From Frankiaceae bacterium (lineage in GTDB: Bacteria; Actinomycetota; Actinomycetes; JAVEEJ01): DNA of 7,793 nucleotides. Made by a program: the position numbers and the translations under genes. The notes under the pieces were generated by a model. That model did no database searches and was not told where the DNA came from. It saw only the letters and a program-made list of their open reading frames with translations. Positions 1 to 4,890 of the stretch are shown one piece after another; positions within the stretch are counted from its first letter, which is position 1, and the number at the start of each line of letters is the position of its first letter. The stretch lies in NCBI GenBank assembly GCA_030840515.1, contig JAVEEJ010000121.1, forward strand, positions 1-7,793. The letters run 5' to 3'.

Positions 1-545
1 TCGACGTCGTCATCGAGGAACCCGAAGTCAGGTGTGCGCACCTCGTCCGGCCACAGCATCGTCTCGAGCACGAACACGCCCTCGCGGACCCGCATGGTCG
101 CGAGCGACTCGCGGTTGCGCAGGGCGACCTTGACCAGCGCGACCTTCCCCGACTCGGCGAGCGCGTCGCGCAGCAGCACGTACGGCTTCACCGCGTTGGC
201 CTCGGGCTCGAGGTAGTAGCTCTTGGCGAAGTAGATCGGGTCGACCTGCTCGAGCGGGACGAACTGGAGGACCTCGACGGACCGCGAGCTCGACAGGGGC
301 AGGTCGGCGAAGTCCTCGTCGGTGAGCACGACGACCTCACCGGAGGACGTCTCCCAGCCCTTGGCGATGTCGGCGTACTGCACCTCTTCGTTGCAGACCT
401 GGCAGACCCGCTTGTAGCGGATGCGCCCGCCGTCGGTCCTGTGCACCTGGTGGAACGAGACGTCACGCTCCTCCGTGGCGCTGTAGAGCTTGACCGGGAT
501 CGTGACCAGCCCGAAGGAGACCGAGCCCTTCCAGATGCTCCGCAC
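1..545 (-). CDS. ku: Ku DNA end-binding protein of NHEJ (N-terminal part, cut by window edge)
   Basis: Bacterial Ku forms a ring-shaped homodimer that binds double-strand break ends and recruits LigD-type ligase and polymerase. The 181 codons present begin VRSIWKGSVSFGL, continue through VTIPVKLYSAT, FHQVH and RIRYKRVC (residues 41-48), and reach YVLLRDALAES and ETMLWPDEVR. This closely follows the N-terminal Ku core as known from mycobacterial Ku. Cys48 and Cys51 form the CxxC seen in many actinobacterial Ku proteins. The start is GTG at 545-543, chosen because AGGAGGAG (minus strand, 557-550) lies 5 bases upstream and because the family begins with this sequence. The C-terminal third or so lies beyond base 1. 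The gene diverges from the ligase gene across 115 bases, as expected for one repair locus. I see no LexA-like box in that gap. Identification is firm; only its completeness is unknown. Confidence 0.96.
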   Translation of the reverse strand, partial: MRSIWKGSVSFGLVTIPVKLYSATEERDVSFHQVHRTDGGRIRYKRVCQVCNEEVQYADIAKGWETSSGEVVVLTDEDFADLPLSSSRSVEVLQFVPLEQVDPIYFAKSYYLEPEANAVKPYVLLRDALAESGKVALVKVALRNRESLATMRVREGVFVLETMLWPDEVRTPDFGFLDDDV

Positions 546-660
546 GGTGCTCCTCCTACCCTCCTGGCCTGCGCGTACGCCGCGTGCACAGCCTCTCGCG
601 ATCTTGACACGTCCGCCAGACCGGGGCTGAGCCGGGCGCGCTTGGGTAGAGGATCCGATC

Positions 661-1629
661 ATGGCGCTGCCCCCTCTCATCAAGCCGATGCTGGCGAGCA
701 GCGGGGTGATGCCGACGGACGACGAGCGCTGGTCCTTCGAGTTCAAATGGGACGGGGTGCGGGCCGTCGTCTACATCGACCGCAGGTCGGTGAAGGCCAT
801 GACGCGCAACGACCGCGACGTCATCGCCGGCTACCCCGAGCTGCTCGACCTCGCGGAGTCGGTCGCGCCGCACCGCGTCGTACTCGATGGCGAGCTCGTC
901 GCCATGGACGCGGCTGGGCGGCCGTCCTTCGGGCAGCTCCAGCAGCGGATGCACGTGACGAAGCCGGGACAGGTCGCGCTGCTGCGCCAGCAGGTGCCCG
1001 TCAGCTACCTCGTGTTCGACCTGCTGCACCTCGACGGGAAGTCGCTTCTCACCAAGCCGTGGACGGATCGCCGGGCCGCGCTGGAGGGTCTCGGCCTCAC
1101 CGGACCGTCGTGGGCCGTGCCCCCGGTGTTCCCCGGGCCTGGCGCCGACGTCTTCGCCGCGGCCAAGACGCGCGGGCTCGAAGGAGTGGTCGCCAAGCGC
1201 AAGGACTCGCTCTACGAACCAGGCAAGCGCACGGGCTCGTGGGTCAAGGTCAAGCTCGAGCGGATGCAGGAGGTCCTCGTCGTGGGTTGGAAGCCCGGCG
1301 AGGGACGACGCGAAGGCACCATCGGCTCGCTGCTGCTCGGGGTGCACGACGACAGCGGCGGGCTTGTGTACGCCGGGCATGTGGGCACCGGCTTCAGCGA
1401 TCGTGCGCTCGACGAGCTCAAGGCCCAGCTCGCTCCTCTCGCGCGGCCGGACTCCCCCACCGCCGACGAGGTCCCGCGCATGCACGCGCGCCACGCGAAC
1501 TGGGTGCAGCCCACGGTGGTCGGAGAGGTCGTGTTCACGGAGTGGACCCGCGACGGCCGGATGCGGCACCCGGTGTGGCGCGGCCTGCGACCCGACAAGC
1601 AACCGGAGGAGGTCGTCCGTGAGCCCTAG
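661..1629 (+). CDS. ligD: Stand-alone LigD-type ATP-dependent DNA ligase
   Basis: This enzyme seals nicks and broken ends in NHEJ through an adenylylated lysine intermediate. The 322 residues contain the nucleotidyltransferase motifs in order: motif I FKWDGVR with catalytic Lys29, motif III LDGEL (75-79), the segment FDLLHLDG (119-126), motif IV GLEGVVAKR (172-180) and motif V WVKVK (194-198). An OB-fold follows and ends in a motif VI-like WRGLRPDK (306-313). The sequence is collinear with the ligase domain of mycobacterial LigD, including the closing PDKxPxEVVRE, and only that domain is present: there is no polymerase or phosphoesterase part. The ATG at 661 has AGAGGA (648-653) 7 bases upstream. 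The end overlaps the polymerase gene by 11 bases, so the two are probably translated together. The symbol refers to the ligase domain; ligC-type naming is also used for stand-alone ligases. Confidence 0.94.
   Translation: MALPPLIKPMLASSGVMPTDDERWSFEFKWDGVRAVVYIDRRSVKAMTRNDRDVIAGYPELLDLAESVAPHRVVLDGELVAMDAAGRPSFGQLQQRMHVTKPGQVALLRQQVPVSYLVFDLLHLDGKSLLTKPWTDRRAALEGLGLTGPSWAVPPVFPGPGADVFAAAKTRGLEGVVAKRKDSLYEPGKRTGSWVKVKLERMQEVLVVGWKPGEGRREGTIGSLLLGVHDDSGGLVYAGHVGTGFSDRALDELKAQLAPLARPDSPTADEVPRMHARHANWVQPTVVGEVVFTEWTRDGRMRHPVWRGLRPDKQPEEVVREP
1605..1612 (+). promoter_or_regulatory. Ribosome-binding site inside the ligase gene for the polymerase gene
   Basis: GGAGGAGG lies within the last codons of the ligase gene, 6 bases before the GTG at 1619. 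It fixes the polymerase start inside the upstream gene and indicates coupled translation of the two NHEJ enzymes. Confidence 0.8.
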
Positions 1630-2539
1630 CGGGACGAAGGTCGCGGTCGAGGTCGAGGGCCGTCAGCTGGTGCTGAGCAACCTCGAGAAGGTGCTCTACC
1701 CGGAGGTCGGCTTCAGCAAGGCCCAGGTCATCGACTACTACACGCGCATCGCGCCGGTGATGCTGCCGCACCTGCGCGGCAGGCCGGCGACGTTCAAGCG
1801 CTACCCCGACGGCGCGGAGGGCAAGTTCTTCTTCGAGAAGAACGCGCCGAAGCACAAGCCGGACTGGGTGCGCACCGTCGAGCTGGCGAGCCCGGGCTCG
1901 ACGAAGAACCGCGAGACCATCGACTACGTCGTCATCGACGACCTGCCGACCTTGGTGTGGGCAGCGAACCTCGCCTCGCTCGAGCTGCACGTGCCGATGT
2001 GGCGGGTCGGTCCGCGGGGTGCGCCCAAGGGCGCGGACACGCTGGTCTTCGACCTCGACCCCGGGCCACCCGCCACCATCGTCGAGTGCTGTGCGGTGGC
2101 GCAGGTCCTGCGCGAGGCGCTGGCTGAGGATGGGCTGACCGGCTATCCCAAGACCTCCGGGTCGAAGGGCCTGCAGCTCTACGTCCCGGTGAAGCCGGTC
2201 GACCCGGAGCGCACCTGGTCCTATGCCAAGGAGCTTGCCCAGCGGCTCGAGCGCGAGCACCCATCGCTCATCGTGTTCAAGATGGAGAAGGCGCTCCGTC
2301 CGGGCAAGGTGCTCGTGGACTGGTCCCAGAACTCGCCGGCCAAGACCACTGTGGCGCCGTACTCGCTCCGCGCCCGTCCGCGGGCCACCGCCTCCACGCC
2401 CGTCACGTGGGACGAGGTCGAGGCATGCACGCGCCCCGAGGACCTGAGCTTCACCGCCGACGAGGTGCTCGAGCGGGTGGCAGCGCACGGGGACCTGCTC
2501 GCCCCCCTCCTGGAGGGTGGACCCCGCCTGCCCGGGTAG
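1619..2539 (+). CDS. Stand-alone LigD-type NHEJ polymerase/primase domain protein
   Basis: This is a primase-superfamily polymerase that fills gaps and extends ends during NHEJ, often preferring ribonucleotides. The 306 residues match the polymerase domain of mycobacterial LigD along their length: VLSNLEKVLYP near the start, GRPATFKRYP (54-63), LELHVPMWR (121-129), the metal-binding DxD in VFDLDPG (Asp145, Asp147), SGSKGLQLY (180-188), and VDWSQN (third catalytic Asp234) followed by KTTVAPYSLR. Lys60, Arg61 and His124 sit where the mycobacterial enzyme has its nucleotide and phosphate contacts. One difference is Gln186, where mycobacterial LigD has His in SGSKGLHLY. The start is GTG 1619, supported by GGAGGAGG; the longer upstream reading in this frame only overlaps ligase coding sequence. 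No ligase or phosphoesterase domain is attached. It is the second gene of the operon and probably partners the ligase and Ku. Confidence 0.94.
   Translation: MSPSGTKVAVEVEGRQLVLSNLEKVLYPEVGFSKAQVIDYYTRIAPVMLPHLRGRPATFKRYPDGAEGKFFFEKNAPKHKPDWVRTVELASPGSTKNRETIDYVVIDDLPTLVWAANLASLELHVPMWRVGPRGAPKGADTLVFDLDPGPPATIVECCAVAQVLREALAEDGLTGYPKTSGSKGLQLYVPVKPVDPERTWSYAKELAQRLEREHPSLIVFKMEKALRPGKVLVDWSQNSPAKTTVAPYSLRARPRATASTPVTWDEVEACTRPEDLSFTADEVLERVAAHGDLLAPLLEGGPRLPG
2355..2366 (+). repeat. 12-base word CGCCGTACTCGC, copy 1 (inside the polymerase gene)
   Basis: This exact copy lies within the codons for Ala-Pro-Tyr-Ser-Leu of the NHEJ polymerase. The APYSL stretch is conserved in the family and the codons are ordinary for high GC, so this copy may be coincidental. 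It is listed because the same word occurs three more times at gene ends. Confidence 0.5.
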
Positions 2540-2576
2540 ACGTAGCGTCGAGCAGCCCCCGACACCAGGAGGACCC

Positions 2577-2828
2577 GTGACCGACCCAGAGGCCCCCGCC
2601 GACGACGTTCTGGAGCAGCAGCAGCCCGCCTCCGGAGCCGAGGCGGTGGTGGGGGCGGGCGGCGAACTCGACTTGGAGGCCCCCGAGGCAGACGCCGCGC
2701 AGCAGGCGGCCGAGACCCGCCCGGAGCCGTCGTACTCGCCGCCTGACGAGCTCACGCTCGAAGCGGACCCCGCGGACGTATCGGACCAGGCGTCCGAGGT
2801 CGGGGTCGATGACGACGACTACCGCTGA
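2577..2828 (+). CDS. Small, highly acidic protein of unknown function
   Basis: Not recognised as a named family. The predicted protein has 83 residues, is dominated by Asp, Glu, Ala and Pro, and is almost free of basic residues: one Arg in the middle and one as the last residue. It contains LEQQQ near residue 12, a low-complexity Ala/Glu middle, YSPPDELTLEADPADVSDQ, and ends VDDDDYR. The last 30 residues look more ordered in composition than the rest and resemble endings I have seen in short actinobacterial hypothetical proteins. It has no signal peptide, membrane segment or cysteine. The GTG at 2577 has AGGAGG (2567-2572) 4 bases before it, better than any earlier start. It begins 37 bases after the polymerase stop, so it may be the third gene of the NHEJ operon, though TAGCGT at 2543-2548 could be its own -10 element. 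It is probably disordered. A role in DNA repair rests only on position. Confidence 0.75.
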   Translation: MTDPEAPADDVLEQQQPASGAEAVVGAGGELDLEAPEADAAQQAAETRPEPSYSPPDELTLEADPADVSDQASEVGVDDDDYR

Positions 2829-2834
2829 CCGGGG

Positions 2835-2851
2835 TTACTGGCGGGTAGTAT
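2835..2851 (+). promoter_or_regulatory. Candidate promoter/operator of the FasR-like regulator
   Basis: TTACTGGCGGGTAGTAT contains a TAGTAT that fits the actinobacterial -10 pattern TANNNT (2846-2851). It overlaps an inverted repeat of TACT (2836-2839) and AGTA (2847-2850), which would suit an autoregulating TetR protein. It lies 28 bases before the ATG. No convincing -35 is visible. The assignment as an operator is inference. Confidence 0.4.
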
Positions 2852-2879
2852 CCGAGCCGAACGGCATCCGGGAGGCTCC

Positions 2880-3509
2880 ATGAGCGACAGCGCAGCCCTC
2901 AGCGGCCCGCGCGGCCGTGGGGTGCGGCTGCCCCGCTTGGCGCGCCGCAAGCAGCTGCTGGGCGCGGCCCAGGAGGTCTTCGTCTCGCAGGGCTACCACG
3001 CCGCCGCGATGGACGAGATCGCCGACCGGGCCGGGGTCAGCAAGCCGGTGCTCTACCAGCACTTCCCCGGCAAGCTCGAGCTGTACGTGGCTCTCCTCGA
3101 CCAGCACCACGACCAGCTCGTGGAGCAGGTGCGCCAGGGCCTGGCCTCCACCACCGACAACAAGCAGCGGGTGCGCAACACGATCGCCGCCTACTACGAC
3201 TTCGTCGCCCGCGACGGCGAGGCGTTCCGGCTGGTGTTCGAGTCGGACCTGCGCAACGAGCCGCTCGTCGCAGAGCGAGTCGAGAAGACGCTGCACCTGT
3301 GCGCCGACGCCGTCGCCGCGACGATCGCCGCCGACACCGGCCTCTCGGCCGACGAGGCGCACCTGATGTCGGTCGCCCTCGGGGGTCTCGCCGAGGTCAG
3401 CGCCCGCTACTGGCTGACCAACGACCACCCCGTGCCGCGGGAGCGGGCCATCGAGCTCATCGCCGGGTTGGCCTGGCGTGGCATCGGCGGCTTCCCCCGG
3501 ACCGGCTGA
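2880..3509 (+). CDS. fasR: TetR-family transcriptional regulator, FasR-like
   Basis: This is a DNA-binding one-component regulator. In M. tuberculosis, FasR (Rv3208) activates the fatty-acid synthase genes fas and acpS and responds to long-chain acyl-CoA. The 209 residues start with a basic stretch, RLPRLARRKQL, and then carry a TetR helix-turn-helix with GYHAAAMDEIADRAGVSKP and VLYQHFPGKLELY (about 38-69), nearly the same as I recall for FasR. The C-terminal ligand and dimer domain (70-209) also aligns in pattern, for example STTDNKQR, FRLVFESD and ARYWL. The DUF3107 gene follows immediately, as in mycobacteria, which supports orthology. GGGAGG (2870-2875) precedes the ATG by 4 bases. The fas genes are not in this window, so the targets cannot be confirmed. 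TetR membership is certain; the FasR assignment is strong but made from memory. Confidence 0.88.
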   Translation: MSDSAALSGPRGRGVRLPRLARRKQLLGAAQEVFVSQGYHAAAMDEIADRAGVSKPVLYQHFPGKLELYVALLDQHHDQLVEQVRQGLASTTDNKQRVRNTIAAYYDFVARDGEAFRLVFESDLRNEPLVAERVEKTLHLCADAVAATIAADTGLSADEAHLMSVALGGLAEVSARYWLTNDHPVPRERAIELIAGLAWRGIGGFPRTG

Positions 3510-3527
3510 GCGCGGACGGGGCGCGCA

Positions 3528-3533
3528 TACAGT
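3528..3533 (+). promoter_or_regulatory. Possible -10 element for the DUF3107 gene
   Basis: TACAGT in the 64-base gap after the fasR stop fits TANNNT and lies 40 bases before the DUF3107 start. There is no recognisable -35 at 16-18 bases upstream, so the gene may simply be read through from fasR. Confidence 0.25.
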
Positions 3534-3573
3534 GGCCAAGGCAACAGCACGACCGACCTCAGGAAGGGTGACC

Positions 3574-3801
3574 GTGGAGGTCAAGATCGGCGTTCAGTAC
3601 AGCGCGCGCGAGCTCATCGTGGACAGCAACCAGACCGCGGCCGAGGTCCAGAAGGCCGTGCTCGAGGCGGTGTCCGCCGGTGACAGCGGCATCCTCGACC
3701 TGGTGGACGACCGCGGGCGGCGCATCCTGGTGCCGGTGAACAAGCTGACCTACGTCGAGATCGGCGAGCCCGAGTCGCGCAAGGTCGGGTTCGGCGGCTG
3801 A
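3574..3801 (+). CDS. DUF3107 family protein
   Basis: This small cytoplasmic protein belongs to the actinobacterial DUF3107 family (the M. tuberculosis TB9.4/Rv3208A type); its biochemical function is not known to me. The 75 residues are typical of the family in length and sequence: VEVKIGVQYSARELIVDS at the N terminus, a helix TAAEVQKAVLEAV, then DDRGRRILVPVNKLTYVEIG and an ending KVGFGG. The start is GTG 3574, because AGGAAGG (3561-3567) sits 6 bases upstream. The in-frame GTG at 3568 would overlap that site, and the longer reading from 3478 runs through the fasR end. It lies 64 bases downstream of fasR on the same strand, the arrangement conserved in mycobacteria, and converges on the ferritin-like gene. 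The family assignment is confident; no role is proposed. Confidence 0.9.
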   Translation: MEVKIGVQYSARELIVDSNQTAAEVQKAVLEAVSAGDSGILDLVDDRGRRILVPVNKLTYVEIGEPESRKVGFGG

Positions 3802-3814
3802 GCCCCGGCGGGTG

Positions 3815-3826
3815 CGCCGTACTCGC
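3815..3826 (+). repeat. 12-base word CGCCGTACTCGC, copy 2 (after the DUF3107 gene)
   Basis: This exact copy begins 14 bases after the last base of the DUF3107 stop codon, in the direction of that gene and outside any coding region. The two strong hairpins lie further downstream. Confidence 0.6.
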
Positions 3827-3879
3827 CGCACAGGCCGCACTTGTTTTCCGGTGTCGGCGCCCGCGACTCGCCGATGGCG

Positions 3880-3902
3880 ATTGCCCCGCTGAGCGGGGCA
3901 AT
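3880..3902. terminator. Strong hairpin 1 in the convergent gap
   Basis: ATTGCCCCGC (3880-3889) and GCGGGGCAAT (3893-3902) form a perfect 10-base-pair stem with a TGA loop. It lies between the ends of the convergent DUF3107 and ferritin-like genes, where a terminator working in both directions is expected. There is no T-run on either side, which is common for actinobacterial terminators. It shares its left arm with hairpin 2. Confidence 0.7.
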
Positions 3903-3926
3903 GCGTAAACCGGACACCTCACCGCT

Positions 3927-3949
3927 ATTGCCCCGCCTGGCGGGGCAGT
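3927..3949. terminator. Strong hairpin 2 in the convergent gap
   Basis: ATTGCCCCGC (3927-3936), loop CTG, then GCGGGGCAGT (3940-3949) forms ten pairs with one G-T wobble. The left arm is identical to that of hairpin 1, exactly 47 bases away. It is probably the second half of a tandem bidirectional terminator, or of a repetitive hairpin element. Confidence 0.65.
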
Positions 3950-4002
3950 CGTCACGCGACTCGCGAAGGCCGGGCCCCCGGGGCGGCGGACCTCGACGCC
4001 CA

Positions 4003-4014
4003 GCGAGTACGGCG
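4003..4014 (-). repeat. 12-base word CGCCGTACTCGC, copy 3 (after the ferritin-like gene)
   Basis: On the minus strand this copy begins 2 bases after the TAG of the ferritin-like gene and reads in the direction of that gene. It is exact over 12 bases. Confidence 0.6.
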
Positions 4015-4016
4015 AC

Positions 4017-4694
4017 CTAGGAGCTCAGGCCGAGCGAGGCCATCCGCCGGGTGTGGGCCTCGGTGAGCCGGGCGAACATCCGCCCCACGGCAGCGAGGTC
4101 ACCCACGTGGCCGCCGACGTCGCCCACAATGAGCCGCGCCAGGTCGTCGCGGTCCACGGCAACCCGCTGCGCCTGGGTGAGCGCCTCCCCGACCAGCCGC
4201 CGCGCCCACAGCGCGAGCCTGCCGGCCATGCTCGGATCGGCTGCGATCGCAGCCTTGACGTGCTCGACGACGAACTCGGAGTGGCCGGTGTCGGCCAGCA
4301 CCTCGGTGACGAGTGAGCGGGTCGGCTCGTCCACCAGGGCGGCGACCTCGCGGTAGAAGTCGACGGCGATCCCGTCGCCGACGTACGCCTTCACCAGCGA
4401 CTCGATCCAGTCAGCTGGCGCGGTCTGGTCGTGGAAGTCGTCGAGCGGCTTCACGAACGGCGCCATCGCCTCTTCCGCGTCGACGCCGAGCTCGGTGTGC
4501 AGGTGCTCGCGCAACCGCCGGAAGTGGTGGAACTCCGCCGAGGCCATGCCCGCGAGCGCCGCTTTGGCGCCGATGGTGGGCGCCATCCGCGCGTCGAACG
4601 CGATCCGCTCGAAGGCGGTGAGCTCGGCATAGGCGAGTACGCCGCACAGGTCGACGACGGCCTGGTCGTAGTCGGCTCCCCGCCCGCTGCGCAT
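4017..4694 (-). CDS. Ferritin-like fold protein (Rv3210c type)
   Basis: A four-helix, ferritin-like protein conserved in actinobacteria; its reaction is unknown, though the fold often holds a di-iron centre. The 225 residues begin MRSGRGADYDQAVVDL and include AYAELTAFERI with Glu24, and SAEFHHFRRL with Glu54 and His57 in an ExxH arrangement, the usual look of metal ligands in this fold. Later helices contain DGIAVDFYREVA and DTGHSEFVVEHVKAA. There is no signal peptide or membrane span. I chose the ATG at 4694 over the earlier one at 4763 because the family begins near here and the extra 23 residues look like translated promoter. No Shine-Dalgarno site precedes it, and a -10-like TAGGCT sits 7 bases upstream, so the mRNA may be leaderless. 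It is divergent from the DEAD-box helicase, as in mycobacteria. Fold assignment is good; metal binding is inferred. Confidence 0.85.
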   Translation of the reverse strand: MRSGRGADYDQAVVDLCGVLAYAELTAFERIAFDARMAPTIGAKAALAGMASAEFHHFRRLREHLHTELGVDAEEAMAPFVKPLDDFHDQTAPADWIESLVKAYVGDGIAVDFYREVAALVDEPTRSLVTEVLADTGHSEFVVEHVKAAIAADPSMAGRLALWARRLVGEALTQAQRVAVDRDDLARLIVGDVGGHVGDLAAVGRMFARLTEAHTRRMASLGLSS

Positions 4695-4701
4695 GGCCGC
4701 G

Positions 4702-4707
4702 AGCCTA
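4702..4707 (-). promoter_or_regulatory. Candidate -10 element for a leaderless ferritin-like mRNA
   Basis: TAGGCT on the minus strand fits TANNNT and ends 7 bases before the A of the ATG at 4694, so transcription would start at or next to the start codon. This agrees with the absence of a ribosome-binding site. No good -35 is visible. Confidence 0.4.
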
Positions 4708-4767
4708 AGCCAGGTAAGGTGGTGACCGTGATCCGGCGTCGATGATCGGCTCACACGTCCCATCGCG

Positions 4768-4786
4768 GCCCGGCTGCGCGCCGGGC
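4768..4786. repeat. Inverted repeat in the helicase upstream region
   Basis: GCCCGGC (4768-4774) and GCCGGGC (4780-4786) form a perfect 7-base-pair stem with loop TGCGC. It lies 104 bases before the helicase start, in the gap between the divergent genes. It could be part of a structured leader or only a GC-rich coincidence. Confidence 0.4.
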
Positions 4787-4795
4787 GCCGGTCGC

Positions 4796-4838
4796 CTGCG
4801 GACCTGACCCCTCAGCATCACGAGTGACAAGTCCGCAG
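4796..4838. repeat. Inverted repeat with 27-base loop before the helicase gene
   Basis: CTGCGGAC (4796-4803) is the exact reverse complement of GTCCGCAG (4831-4838). If transcribed, it would form a stem in the 5' leader of the helicase mRNA, ending 52 bases before the GTG. Structured leaders are known for cold-regulated RNA helicases in other bacteria; applying that here is inference. Confidence 0.4.
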
Positions 4839-4877
4839 TGCTCGACCCGCCCGCTGCTCACATCGCGGCCGCCCGTT

Positions 4878-4883
4878 GAAGGG
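4878..4883 (+). promoter_or_regulatory. Ribosome-binding site deciding the helicase start
   Basis: GAAGGG lies 7 bases before GTG 4891. It overlaps the alternative in-frame TTG at 4876, which has no site of its own, so GTG 4891 is the better start. Confidence 0.65.
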
Positions 4884-4890
4884 CTTCACT

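Noticed and set aside
604..609. TTGACA, a perfect -35 hexamer, between ku and the ligase
   Set aside because: No -10-like sequence lies 16-19 bases downstream, so a promoter cannot be supported from it alone.
546..660. Possible SOS control of the NHEJ genes
   Set aside because: No LexA-type palindrome is visible in the divergent ku-ligase gap.
556..1602. 348-codon minus-strand and 393-codon plus-strand (441-1622) frames over the ligase
   Set aside because: Both are out-of-frame shadows of the ligase, which has a complete set of catalytic motifs.
1535..2755. 406-codon minus-strand frame opposite the polymerase and acidic protein
   Set aside because: No recognisable domain, biased composition, and it is antisense to two supported genes.
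3820..4016. Hidden small RNA or CRISPR-like array around the tandem hairpins
   Set aside because: Only two units with different spacers and no further periodicity are seen; a terminator or palindromic repeat is enough to explain them.
4695..4763. Longer N terminus of the ferritin-like protein from the ATG at 4763
   Set aside because: The extra 23 residues do not resemble the family, and the region holds promoter-like elements.
4876..4890. TTG at 4876 as the helicase start
   Set aside because: No ribosome-binding site precedes it, and the bases from 4878 form the site for GTG 4891, where the family normally begins.
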